From contig NZ_SPPC01000004.1 in NCBI RefSeq assembly GCF_004570975.1, forward strand, positions 1 to 64,000: a DNA stretch of 64,000 bases, written 5' to 3'. Positions 51,619-59,831 of this stretch are shown piece by piece. This DNA comes from Barnesiella sp. WM24 (GTDB taxonomy: Bacteria; Bacteroidota; Bacteroidia; Bacteroidales; Muribaculaceae). The notes beneath the pieces are model-generated. The model made no database searches, had not been told where the DNA came from, and saw nothing but the letters and a program-made list of their open reading frames with translations. Positions within the stretch are counted from its first letter, which is position 1. Each line of letters starts with the position of its first letter. The translations under genes were made by a program, and so were the position numbers.

Positions 51619-51935
51619 ACCTTAAATTTGGTCTTCTTTCCGTTAATCCGAAGTGTAACTTTCGGATTAGAGAATTGGGTGACGTGGGGAAAGACGAGTG
51701 TTACAGTGGCAACACCATTCTTTACGGTAGCCTTAACCGAAGTCGCCTGATACTCTTGTCCTCCCCATCTTGGAATGAGCTTTACATCGGAAACAGTATA
51801 TTGCTCTCCGGCTTTGTCGTCTGTAAAGACAATAGTCACCTTGTCATCGTAGTTGTTGAACCCCTGACAGTGTGGCTTGGCATTAGTTGCCAAAGCCATG
51901 ACAGTCAGAAAGAATACGGTTATCAGAATTCTCAT
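51609..51935 (-). CDS. Small secreted protein of unknown function
   Basis: The product is 108 residues from ATG 51935, with a clear signal peptide (ILITVFFLTVMALATNA). The mature part is an Ig-like beta pattern: KVTIVFTDDKAGEQYTVSDV, then YQATSVKATVKNGVATVTLV and KVTLRINGKKTKFKVCR. It is likely periplasmic or surface-exposed. It follows the esterase gene on the same strand with four bases between, suggesting a shared transcript. I know no named family. Confidence 0.7.
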   Translation of the reverse strand: MRILITVFFLTVMALATNAKPHCQGFNNYDDKVTIVFTDDKAGEQYTVSDVKLIPRWGGQEYQATSVKATVKNGVATVTLVFPHVTQFSNPKVTLRINGKKTKFKVCR

Positions 51936-51939
51936 AAGA

Positions 51940-53100
51940 TTAAAATGCCTCGTAGTATTTTGTGGCTTTTGTCTCATTCGTAATACGAAGATTGCCGGGT
52001 ATGGCATTCTTGACCCAAATCTGATTGTCCCAACTTCCCTGTGTAAATTTGAATTCCGCAGGTAATTTGAGGCAGATATCGATACTGTATGTCGAATCAT
52101 TCATTTGTGTCATTTTTATTCCCTTTGGATTCCAGTTTGCAAGAGTCTCCTGATTGCCGGTTATATACACATCTCCATTTAGGGCTGTCCCCGAAAGTTC
52201 AATATGTGCCTGATAGGATGCACTATCGGTTGGCTGACTGTCATAAGTAAGTCGATAGGCTGCATAACTCTTTAGTGCGTCGATAAGCACAGGTTGGTAA
52301 CTCCCATTGTGGGAATATTCCGGATACTCTTTTATCACCATCTTGACATATTCCGGAAGGTTGGCGGATTCAAAATGAGTCTTCACTTTGTCCCACGCTG
52401 ACCGCCATTCGTCAGGCCACCCGGTATCCACACATTCATTAGCCATCGTCATAAAAATGAAACATGGCTTCTTATTGTTGAAATCATAATTTACGAGTTC
52501 TTTTCCCCATAGCTGGTCATCCCATGCCAGATTGGGAGATAGGGCGATATAGTCATCAAACATATACTCGGAAGTCAATGATTCAAGAATGAAAGACGCG
52601 CTTAGGGAATGTCCTACTGCAAGCGCACGTCCGGTTGTGCGATACTCTGAATTGATATATGGTATCAGTTCTTCTTTTATGAATTTTTTGAATAGTGGTG
52701 CACATCCATAATCATCCGGCATATTTTCCGGTTTCTGTATATTAACGGGCATTGAATAGAAATCCCTGTTTCTATCATAATTGTAATCAGGCAGATAGGG
52801 AGAAGTAATACCCACGACAATGAATGGACGAGTATCTTCATTTTCAGGTTGACAACCATAATGCATAAGGCTATGTACCAAATCAAATCTTGAACGCCAT
52901 TGAGAATCGAATACATATATCACATCGTATTCCGATTGGGTAGCCTCCTCATACTCATTAGGTGTGAATATAAGTACCTGGCGTTTGAAAGGGAAAAATT
53001 TTGAGTCAAGATTCTTGACCTCAACTCTTGCAGTCTCCTGTGCCAATGCTCCTGATATAGAGACCAACACCATAAAAAAGATTGTGAGTATTCTTATCAT
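51940..53100 (-). CDS. Secreted esterase with a C-terminal starch-binding-like domain
   Basis: The product is 386 residues from ATG 53100, with a signal peptide (ILTIFFMVLVSISGALAQ). The esterase domain (about 20-280) resembles the Fes/IroE/esterase D group: FDSQWRSRFDLVHSLMHYG, then FIKEELIPYINSEYRTTGR and the nucleophile Ser in AVGHSLSASF. The tail (about 300-386) has GDVYITGNQETLANWNPKGI, typical of CBM20-like starch-binding folds. Such a combination suggests deacylation of a carbohydrate-linked substrate. In-frame sequence upstream to 53247 is not needed. Confidence 0.8.
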   Translation of the reverse strand: MIRILTIFFMVLVSISGALAQETARVEVKNLDSKFFPFKRQVLIFTPNEYEEATQSEYDVIYVFDSQWRSRFDLVHSLMHYGCQPENEDTRPFIVVGITSPYLPDYNYDRNRDFYSMPVNIQKPENMPDDYGCAPLFKKFIKEELIPYINSEYRTTGRALAVGHSLSASFILESLTSEYMFDDYIALSPNLAWDDQLWGKELVNYDFNNKKPCFIFMTMANECVDTGWPDEWRSAWDKVKTHFESANLPEYVKMVIKEYPEYSHNGSYQPVLIDALKSYAAYRLTYDSQPTDSASYQAHIELSGTALNGDVYITGNQETLANWNPKGIKMTQMNDSTYSIDICLKLPAEFKFTQGSWDNQIWVKNAIPGNLRITNETKATKYYEAF

Positions 53101-53293
53101 TTTTTGTAATTTTGATTTCTGATGCAAAATTACAGCCATTAAGAATCCCTTGCCATACCCAAAAGTAGACAAATGAAGCTCGGAGTGAAAAACATACACT
53201 TTTGTGTATGCGCCATGTAGATGGCTGTGAATGGTTGCGAGATTCATTATCCGACATCAGAAATGTCTACAATCTGTCTACGTCAAAAACATC

Positions 53294-53326
53294 AAATCCC
53301 CGCAACTCATTGAATTGCAGGGATTT
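53294..53326 (-). terminator. Terminator stem, tRNA-downstream type
   Basis: AAATCCCCGCAA at 53294-53305 pairs with TTGCAGGGATTT at 53315-53326 with one mismatch. On the minus strand it follows the tRNA-like 3' end at 53339-53351, the arrangement expected directly downstream of a tRNA gene. Confidence 0.65.
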
Positions 53327-53338
53327 CAATTGCCTTTG

Positions 53339-53351
53339 GCGGAGAGGACGA
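53339..53351 (-). other. Candidate attachment site, tRNA-Ser 3' end
   Basis: The minus strand reads CCTCTCCGCCA, which is exactly the form of a tRNA-Ser 3' end: acceptor strand CCTCTCC, discriminator G and CCA. A terminator follows at 53326-53294 on the same strand. The T-arm expected before it is not conserved, so only about 11 bases are shared. The intact tRNA would be expected at the far end of the prophage, outside this window. Confidence 0.45.
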
Positions 53352-53441
53352 GAGCGAGAGATGAGTTCCTGCCAAAAATATATATCTGATTATATGGACC
53401 GTACTCCTTTGTTTTCGATTGATAATGTCTATTTTTCGTCT

Positions 53442-53816
53442 CTATTTGCTTGATTTTTCTCCAGACCCTTTTAGCATTGCCACAAGATCCTCGAGCACTG
53501 CGATTCTTTTATCTTTTTCCTCAAGTAGAGATCTAAGATTCTTTTCTCGTTCATGGATGACCATCAGTGCATTTCCGTCATCAACTCCACTATATGCGGG
53601 TGTCTGATTAGGCTCTGTTTGCACTGTTCTATCAAAAAAAGCATCTATGGGGACGCCGAGGAAATCTGCCATCTTCTCTAATTTTGAAGCGCGGACGTCC
53701 CCACTGATAGCTTGAGTGAGCCCTACCTTTTCATTGTACTTCATAAAAGAAATCAATTGCTTTTTCTTTAAGCCTCTTTCATTGAGTAAATCAATGACTC
53801 TTTGTGGATTATACAT
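53442..53816 (-). CDS. Phage repressor-like HTH protein
   Basis: The product is 124 residues. An N-terminal XRE-type helix-turn-helix (VIDLLNERGLKKKQLISFMK, then ASKLEKMADFLGVPIDAFF) is followed by a linker and a C-terminal coiled coil (EREKNLRSLLEEKDKRIAVL). It has no peptidase domain, so it is not a LexA/cI-type self-cleaving repressor. It is the only leftward gene of the element and faces the early promoter at 53889-53920. It is probably the lysogeny or copy-control repressor. Confidence 0.75.
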   Translation of the reverse strand: MYNPQRVIDLLNERGLKKKQLISFMKYNEKVGLTQAISGDVRASKLEKMADFLGVPIDAFFDRTVQTEPNQTPAYSGVDDGNALMVIHEREKNLRSLLEEKDKRIAVLEDLVAMLKGSGEKSSK

Positions 53817-53962
53817 ATTGCTTTATTGTTTATATTGATTAACTTATAGCTTTCAATAGAATTTATTTTAAAAATAAATCAAATTTCATTTGAAAATATC
53901 AATTGTATTTAATAGATTTGCAGTACTAATTTAGCACCATTTATCAAATTTACCTAATTTTT
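53817..53962. promoter_or_regulatory. Early promoter with palindromic operator candidates
   Basis: A plus-strand promoter is visible with -33 TTTG at 53889-53892 and -7 TAGATTTG at 53913-53920, spaced 20 bases. The perfect palindrome TCAAAT-TTC-ATTTGA (53879-53893) covers the -33 box. Directly upstream is a second palindrome, ATTTATTTT-A-AAAATAAAT (53861-53879). These suit repressor binding by the divergent HTH protein. Confidence 0.6.
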
Positions 53963-54172
53963 ATGGATGAAAATACAAATTTGGCTATTTCTGACCATTA
54001 CAAATCTTTGACTCTTGCAAAGAAGAAACTGGTGATTCGCACTGTCGTTTCAGCTAAGATTATGTCGCGAACCTCCTTATTCAAGAAACTAAGGGAACAC
54101 AGTTTCACAATCCTTGAATCTAAATACATGACTGAACTCCTAAAGTCCATTGACCATGCTAAGCCGGATTGA
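53963..54172 (+). CDS. Small basic phage protein, first early gene
   Basis: The product is 69 residues with a Lys/Arg-rich helical centre (LTLAKKKLVIRTVVSAKIMS, then RTSLFKKLREHSF). Size, charge and position opposite the repressor resemble a Cro-like or early control protein, but I see no definite HTH family. Its end overlaps the next gene by 17 bases. Confidence 0.55.
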   Translation: MDENTNLAISDHYKSLTLAKKKLVIRTVVSAKIMSRTSLFKKLREHSFTILESKYMTELLKSIDHAKPD

Positions 54173-54698
54173 ATTTTACACATGCCCCGACGGTTCTGTG
54201 AACATGAAACCGGGAAGTAGCCCTGTATGCAGTTATGACATTTCATGCAAGGAGGTGACTCAGGAGATGCTTGTGTACATAAAGGACATATATCCGGGGG
54301 CTTTCAATGCCTTGTCTGACTTGTATTCAAGGTCGGAGAAGAATAAGGACTTCTTTGAGTTCAAGATGGTACACCGCTTTATAAGGTGTAATTTCGGGGA
54401 ATACGATGCTCTGTCAATGGACATCTCCGCTGACGGAAATTTCAATTTTGAGCATGTCTCCTGCCCGCTCAGGGGCGAATGTATACACGAGGGGGTAATC
54501 TGCATGCCAAAGAAATCAACCAAGCTTTCTGCAAGGGAGGAAGAAGTGGCTCGCCTGCTGGGTCAGGGTCTCGACCGTGTTCAGATTGCCGATGAGTTAT
54601 GTATTTCTCCGTTCACCGTCTCTCGACATATAGCCAACATAAAATCACGTCTCGGAATAAGCAAGACATCTGTAATAGCCCTGAAATTCCGGGAATAA
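54156..54698 (+). CDS. LuxR-type HTH protein with a Cys cluster
   Basis: The product is 180 residues from ATG 54156. A C-terminal LuxR/GerE helix-turn-helix is clear: LSAREEEVARLLGQGLDRVQ, then IADELCISPFTVSRHIANIK. The N-terminal part is unknown and precedes a Cys group (SCPLRGECIHEGVICMP near residues 103-119) that could bind a metal. In this position it may control the replication module. It overlaps the preceding gene by 17 bases, and the primase gene follows 16 bases later. Confidence 0.75.
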   Translation: MLSRIEFYTCPDGSVNMKPGSSPVCSYDISCKEVTQEMLVYIKDIYPGAFNALSDLYSRSEKNKDFFEFKMVHRFIRCNFGEYDALSMDISADGNFNFEHVSCPLRGECIHEGVICMPKKSTKLSAREEEVARLLGQGLDRVQIADELCISPFTVSRHIANIKSRLGISKTSVIALKFRE

Positions 54699-54714
54699 AT
54701 GGGGGGTAATTCTA

Positions 54715-57700
54715 ATGATTTCAAACAAAGACAAAGAGTTGATTTTAGACCGTTCACGGATCGAGGATGTGGTCGGCGAGTTCTTGACCTTGGAACGTTC
54801 AGGCTCACGGTTCCGCTGCTGCTGCCCTGTCCATAGCGAACGGTCACCCTCCTTCATCGTAGACCCTTCACGCAACACCTATCACTGTTTCGGATGTGGC
54901 GCACATGGTAACGCAATCTCATTCCTTACCGACATACAGGGCATGTCATTCCCCGAGGCTTGCCGTCATCTTGCAAAAAAATACCATGTCGACATTGACG
55001 AGGAGTGGGCGCCCAAGACTGACGAGGAGAAGAGAATCCAGTCAATCAAAGACTCCATGTATGCAGCCAATAAGGAGGCTACACTGTTTTTTGCAGCATG
55101 CCTACGGGCTGACAACGATAAAGCCAGGTTTGCGCTTAACTATGCAACCAAGCGCTGGGGCAAGGATTTCATCTCATCTGAAGACATAGGGTTCGCCCCC
55201 GGGAACGGCGCACTTCTGGCTCACATGCAAAGCAAATGCTTCAGCCTTGAGCTGCTGGTCGACATGGGGCTTGTCGGACGTTCGGAGAAAGGCAGGATAT
55301 ATGACGCGTTCTGGGACAGGATTGTCATTCCGATCCGTGACCGCTACCGTAAGGTAATCGGATTCACGGCTCGACGCCTCGATGATGAGAAACCGAAGTA
55401 TCTCAATTCCCCCGAAAGCGCCATCTACTCAAAAGGCAAGAGCCTTTTTGGAATACATAACATCCACCGCCAGGCTTCTAAGGAAGAGGTAATCTATCTT
55501 GTGGAAGGCGGTCCCGATGTCATGAAGCTGCAGTCGCTCGGTGTCAACAACACCGTGGCGGCACTCGGGACGGCCTGGACTTCAAGCCAGTTTGAACTGC
55601 TCCGACGATACGGCGCCCGGCTATGCTTCATCCCTGATTCAGACCCCGCACCTGAAGACCAGACTTTCGGCGCCGGTATCCAGGCTGTAATCAAAAACGG
55701 TATCTCCGCAATCAAAGAGGGGTTCAATGTGACCGTCAAGGAGATTCCGCCCGGCGACAAGGGGAAGAAAGCTGACCCCGACTCGTTCATCTCTTCCAAG
55801 GCGGTGCTTGCTTCGCTTCCGGAAGAGGATTTCATCCCCTGGTACGCCGCAAAGCTGTCACGCGAGGACGACACGGCGACCCAGAAAGCGGTGGCGGTGA
55901 AAAAGGTGGCAGAGATTCTCGCCCTTGTCGATGACAGGCTGCGTATGAAAATGTATGTAAGCCAAGTGGCAAAGATATTCTCCGTGCCGGCGAGCATCCT
56001 GCAGGGTTCAGTCAATGAGGTCACAAAAGGCAACACCGAGAAAAAGAAAAAGACCGGTGAAAAGATGATTGACAAGGAGCTGTATCAGAAATACGGCTTC
56101 TACGAACGCGGCAACAGGTATATGTCTATCGGAAAGAACGCCGAGGATGACGAGTGGAGCAACTTTGTCATGATTCCGCTGTTGCATGTGAAAGACCCCA
56201 TTTCATCGAAACGACTGTACAAGCTCATCAACGACTGCGGTCACACGGCGGTGGTCGAGATGAAGCAGGAAGACCTCGTGTCGCTGCAGCGCTTCAAGCT
56301 GCGCACCGAAAACGAGGGCAACTTCAGGTGGATTGCAAAGGAGGAGCAGCTGAATAAACTGAAGGGGCTGCTGTATGAGGCGGTGGAGCCTGCACAGGAA
56401 ATAACTCAGCTCGGTTGGCAAAGGGAGGAGTTCTTTGCATTCGGCAATGGTGTGTTTGACCGGGGAAGGTGGATTGAGGCCGACCAGTACGGCATCATCC
56501 GTCTTGAAGAAAAGGGCTGCTTCTATCTGCCCTCCGCATCTATTCTGTATGCCAAGGAAAAGGGATTGTTCCAGTTTGAACGCAAATTCGTACACAATGA
56601 CACGTCTGAAATCACCCTGCGGCAATATTCAGACCTGCTTGTAAAGGTGTTTGGAGACAACGCTAAAGTGGGCATATGCTTTTATCTCGCCACCCTGTTT
56701 AAGGATATTGTAGTGGGTGTCACCGAAAAGTTCCCGATACTGAACCTGTTCGGTGAGAAAGGCTCCGGTAAATCTTCGTTCGGTGAGTTCATGATGTCGT
56801 TTTTTGTACCACGTAACAAAGGCACGAACCTGACCCAGGCAACCATCGCCGGACTTGCGGCGGTTCTCGCCCAGGTGTCAAACGCCCTGGTACATATAGA
56901 CGAGTATAAAAACGACATCGACAAGGAACGCCGGGAGATTCTGAAGATGCTGTATGACGGCGTGGGTCGTTCCCGCATGAACATGGACCGCGACAAGAAA
57001 AAGGAGGTTACAGCCGTCGACTGCGGCGTGATGCTATCCGGACAGGAGATGCCTACCATCGACATCGCCATATTCGCCAGGACCATTTTCCTGACATTCA
57101 ACAAGACCGTGTTCACTTCCGAGGAGCAACGCGGGTTCAACGAGCTGTCCGGGCTGCGTGACGCGGGATGCACCCACATCACACTGCAGTTGCTTCGCCA
57201 CCGGAAGAAATTTGAAGAGGAGTTCAAGGGTTGCTATGCGAGCGCATGGAGCGACGTGCTCAATGCCATTGCCGGCAATCAGGTCGAGGACAGGATCGCC
57301 CGCAACTGGACTATCCTGCTCGCCGCATTCCGTACTCTTGAGGGCGTCATCGATGTGGGCTTTGATTACAGGGAGATGCTGTCGCTCTGTTCAAAGGGCA
57401 TCCTGAGACAAAACGGCGAATGTCGGGCATCCAATGAGATGGCGGGATTCTGGAACACCGTCGACTTCATGCACCAGAACGGGGACATATTCAATGAGGC
57501 GGATTACCGTATCCGTCATGAAGTGGAGTTCAAGGGCAAGGGCATGAGGGAGGCGATTGTGTTCAACGGCTCCCGGAGGGTGCTCTACCTGTGTACTAAA
57601 AGGGTGTTCATGCTATACAAGATCAAGGGGAAGATGATTGGCGACAACACCCTGCCGGTTAGTTCCCTCCGCCATTATCTTGAACACTGCCCGGAATTTC

Positions 57701-57942
57701 TCGGAGTGAAAAGCGCTGTAAGGTTCAAGAATATGTCCAACGACCAGGAGTCATATGCACAGGTTACATCGCCGTCAGGCGTGAAGTCGGTGCAGAAGAC
57801 ATCCCGCGTCGACTGGGCGCTGTGTTTTGACTATGACGCGCTTTCCAAAAATTTTGAGATTAACCTGGAGGTCAACGCCGACCCCATCGACGAGCCTGAC
57901 CCCATCGATATAGACACAACGGATAAAGAGACTCCTTACTGA
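54715..57942 (+). CDS. Phage primase fused to an ATPase/helicase-like domain
   Basis: The product is 1075 residues. A CHC2-type zinc finger occupies about 33-70 (Cys37, His40, Cys58 and Cys61 in RCCCPVH and HCFGCGAHG). A DnaG-like core follows, with a Toprim segment (YLVEGGPDVMKLQSLG near 257, PDSDPAP near 303). A long middle region leads to Walker A ILNLFGEKGSGKSSFGE near 675-690 and a sensor-rich C-terminal ATPase. It would prime and unwind DNA for phage replication in one polypeptide. The next gene starts one base after its stop. Confidence 0.85.
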   Translation: MISNKDKELILDRSRIEDVVGEFLTLERSGSRFRCCCPVHSERSPSFIVDPSRNTYHCFGCGAHGNAISFLTDIQGMSFPEACRHLAKKYHVDIDEEWAPKTDEEKRIQSIKDSMYAANKEATLFFAACLRADNDKARFALNYATKRWGKDFISSEDIGFAPGNGALLAHMQSKCFSLELLVDMGLVGRSEKGRIYDAFWDRIVIPIRDRYRKVIGFTARRLDDEKPKYLNSPESAIYSKGKSLFGIHNIHRQASKEEVIYLVEGGPDVMKLQSLGVNNTVAALGTAWTSSQFELLRRYGARLCFIPDSDPAPEDQTFGAGIQAVIKNGISAIKEGFNVTVKEIPPGDKGKKADPDSFISSKAVLASLPEEDFIPWYAAKLSREDDTATQKAVAVKKVAEILALVDDRLRMKMYVSQVAKIFSVPASILQGSVNEVTKGNTEKKKKTGEKMIDKELYQKYGFYERGNRYMSIGKNAEDDEWSNFVMIPLLHVKDPISSKRLYKLINDCGHTAVVEMKQEDLVSLQRFKLRTENEGNFRWIAKEEQLNKLKGLLYEAVEPAQEITQLGWQREEFFAFGNGVFDRGRWIEADQYGIIRLEEKGCFYLPSASILYAKEKGLFQFERKFVHNDTSEITLRQYSDLLVKVFGDNAKVGICFYLATLFKDIVVGVTEKFPILNLFGEKGSGKSSFGEFMMSFFVPRNKGTNLTQATIAGLAAVLAQVSNALVHIDEYKNDIDKERREILKMLYDGVGRSRMNMDRDKKKEVTAVDCGVMLSGQEMPTIDIAIFARTIFLTFNKTVFTSEEQRGFNELSGLRDAGCTHITLQLLRHRKKFEEEFKGCYASAWSDVLNAIAGNQVEDRIARNWTILLAAFRTLEGVIDVGFDYREMLSLCSKGILRQNGECRASNEMAGFWNTVDFMHQNGDIFNEADYRIRHEVEFKGKGMREAIVFNGSRRVLYLCTKRVFMLYKIKGKMIGDNTLPVSSLRHYLEHCPEFLGVKSAVRFKNMSNDQESYAQVTSPSGVKSVQKTSRVDWALCFDYDALSKNFEINLEVNADPIDEPDPIDIDTTDKETPY

Positions 57943-57943
57943 C

Positions 57944-58132
57944 ATGAATGCACGACAGTTCTTTGACCTCGTGGTCGTGATGCGCGACCTGCAGCGCGAA
58001 TATTCCCGCACAGGATGCCGCGACCGTAAGACTCTCCTTCTTGCCAAGGATGCGGAGCGGAAGGTTGACGAGGAGATTAAGCGCGTCAGGATCATCGAGA
58101 ATGAGCGACGCGCTCCAAGGCTCGATATATGA
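57944..58132 (+). CDS. Small charged phage protein
   Basis: The product is 62 residues (ARQFFDLVVVMRDLQREYSR, then AERKVDEEIKRVRIIENERR), strongly helical and charged. It starts one base after the primase stop and probably shares its message. No family was recognised. Such small genes often follow phage primases, but no function can be stated. Confidence 0.6.
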   Translation: MNARQFFDLVVVMRDLQREYSRTGCRDRKTLLLAKDAERKVDEEIKRVRIIENERRAPRLDI

Positions 58133-58180
58133 CCCATTGAAGACTACTATTTAGCATTAACCATAAAACCGAATCAAAAA

Positions 58181-58717
58181 ATGAAACAGCAATCAATTAC
58201 CCGAATCAACGGTGTCGACATCGTGACCGTTGAAGAGAATGGCGCAATCCTTGTGCCTATCAAGCCGATCTGCACAGCACTTGGCATCAACGCAAAGGCG
58301 CAAAGAGACAAGATCCATCAGGATGAAACTTTAGAGTCAGTTGGGGTGCTCAGCACCCCAACTGGAGCTGACGGAAAGCAGTATGAGATGTTCTGTTTGC
58401 CGTTGAAATACATTTTCGGATGGCTGTTTACCATACAGCCCGACCGCGTTGCACCTGATGCCCGTGAGGCTGTCATAAATTACCGCAGGGAATGCTATGA
58501 CGTGCTTTATGATTATTTCTCCGGAGGCGCCAGGCGCCAGCAGGAGATGAACCTCATGGAGCAGGAACTGCTTGGAAGAAAGGAGTCACTGTTTTGTGAA
58601 ATCAAGGATCATAAGGGGGCAATAGGGGCATGCAATAAGGCGATTGACAAAATTGACATTCAGCTTCGTCAACTGCAATCGGAAAGGCTGAATCCCCAGC
58701 CGTCTCTCTTTAATTGA
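58181..58717 (+). CDS. Antirepressor-like protein (P22_AR_N domain)
   Basis: The product is 178 residues. The first 115 residues fit the phage antirepressor N-terminal domain: VDIVTVEENGAILVPIKPIC, then ALGINAKAQRDKIHQD, LPLKYIFGWLFTI and VINYRRECYDVLYDYF. The C-terminal part is a coiled coil (MEQELLGRKESLFCEIKDHK). In other phages this domain binds DNA or a repressor. It overlaps the next predicted frame by four bases. Confidence 0.8.
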   Translation: MKQQSITRINGVDIVTVEENGAILVPIKPICTALGINAKAQRDKIHQDETLESVGVLSTPTGADGKQYEMFCLPLKYIFGWLFTIQPDRVAPDAREAVINYRRECYDVLYDYFSGGARRQQEMNLMEQELLGRKESLFCEIKDHKGAIGACNKAIDKIDIQLRQLQSERLNPQPSLFN

Positions 58718-58743
58718 GCATACTTAATACTAAAAAAATTGAC

Positions 58744-59799
58744 ATGGATAATTCAGATAAAATCAAGAGTGTAATAATAAGCGACGGCATGGAACAATAC
58801 GCCGAGCATCTAAGCAATGAGCTGAAGGAAATGGATGGTTTCGTATTTATAGGAAGGCGAAAGGATGACAATCCCAAAGGGCGTTGGATGACTTCTTCCA
58901 CAATGGCATGGGGACCCCAATTGGCTGAAGCTTTCGCTAATTTCATGTGTCTGTGCCCGCAATTTGCTCAGTCTGTCATTTTTGCCGTTCACAAATATCG
59001 CTCTATTCACAACTTAGGAGAAGTAACACTAAAGGGAGAGCGGAAGAAAGCGTATATTTCTTTGCCGATTACCGGCTACGACATAGAGGAGCGTAAGGCG
59101 GTTGCTGAAGCAGCCCGGCAGTTCATGAAAGAGGTAGGAGCCGAGGCTGTAACGCCCTTTGACATCTGCGACGACCCAAAACTGAACTATGCTCACTGCA
59201 TGGGGCGAGACATAGAGGCATTGCTTGGATGCAAGTTTGCGGTGTTCCTGCCCGACTGGAGACAGTCGCGAGGGTGCCGTCTGGAGCACTATGCCGCCAA
59301 AATCTACGGCATAGCCACCATGGGCATCAATGACTACAGACTTATTAACCGTTTTTTTACCCGACAAATACAAGAAATCATGAAAGTAGACATCACAATC
59401 CAGTTGATTTGTTTTGTAATCAACATTGCCTTGGCAACGGGCGCTCTGATCTTTTTTCGCAAGGCTACAAAGCTAAAAGCACACGCTGAAAGACTTGCGT
59501 CAAGAATAAGCGAGCAGTTCAATGCTCTTTTCACGCTGCACGAGCGCACGGAGCGAATCCGGACTTTAAGACTTAGGAGAACGAGTCCCATACCGGAGTG
59601 CATTAAATTCGATTCAATTGAAAGGGCGCGTTTTATTGAAGCTGAGGAAATGGGCATGGTAAAGGAGCTCGTATTGGGTATGCGTAACTACGGACTAATA
59701 AAAATAGATTCAATCTCCGAAAAGGAAGATCCCTTTAGCAAACGAACCGTGTTAGATATGGAGATTTCAGTACAGGTGTTGCCTCCGGGATCAACATAA
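58744..59799 (+). CDS. DUF4406 (deoxyribosyltransferase-like) protein in a three-part fusion
   Basis: The product is 351 residues from ATG 58744. The first part (about 1-95) is a phage-type domain with GRRKDDNPKGRWMTSSTMAW. The middle (about 96-205) fits DUF4406, a nucleoside 2-deoxyribosyltransferase-like fold: KKAYISLPITGYDIEERKAV, then LLGCKFAVFLPDWRQSRGC and LEHYAAKIYGI. The last part, from MKVDITIQLICFVINIALAT at about 219, has a membrane helix and a basic cytosolic tail. I expect the three parts to be separate genes in related phages, so this looks like a fusion. Confidence 0.7.
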   Translation: MDNSDKIKSVIISDGMEQYAEHLSNELKEMDGFVFIGRRKDDNPKGRWMTSSTMAWGPQLAEAFANFMCLCPQFAQSVIFAVHKYRSIHNLGEVTLKGERKKAYISLPITGYDIEERKAVAEAARQFMKEVGAEAVTPFDICDDPKLNYAHCMGRDIEALLGCKFAVFLPDWRQSRGCRLEHYAAKIYGIATMGINDYRLINRFFTRQIQEIMKVDITIQLICFVINIALATGALIFFRKATKLKAHAERLASRISEQFNALFTLHERTERIRTLRLRRTSPIPECIKFDSIERARFIEAEEMGMVKELVLGMRNYGLIKIDSISEKEDPFSKRTVLDMEISVQVLPPGST

Positions 59800-59831
59800 C
59801 TTAATAGACTGCTTAACATAAGGAAACGAAT

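Larger units (their letters stand above)
53101..53441. other. Junction region between chromosome and prophage
   Basis: It holds no gene. Features seen: a perfect hairpin CATACAC-TTTT-GTGTATG at 53193-53210, four CTACA/TGTAGA-type words (53165, 53216, 53264, 53275), a terminator stem at 53294-53326 and the tRNA-end-like sequence at 53339-53351. Confidence 0.6.

Noticed and set aside
53193-53210. Hairpin CATACAC-TTTT-GTGTATG as a terminator of the esterase gene
   Set aside because: It lies upstream of that gene's start, and no T-run follows on either strand.
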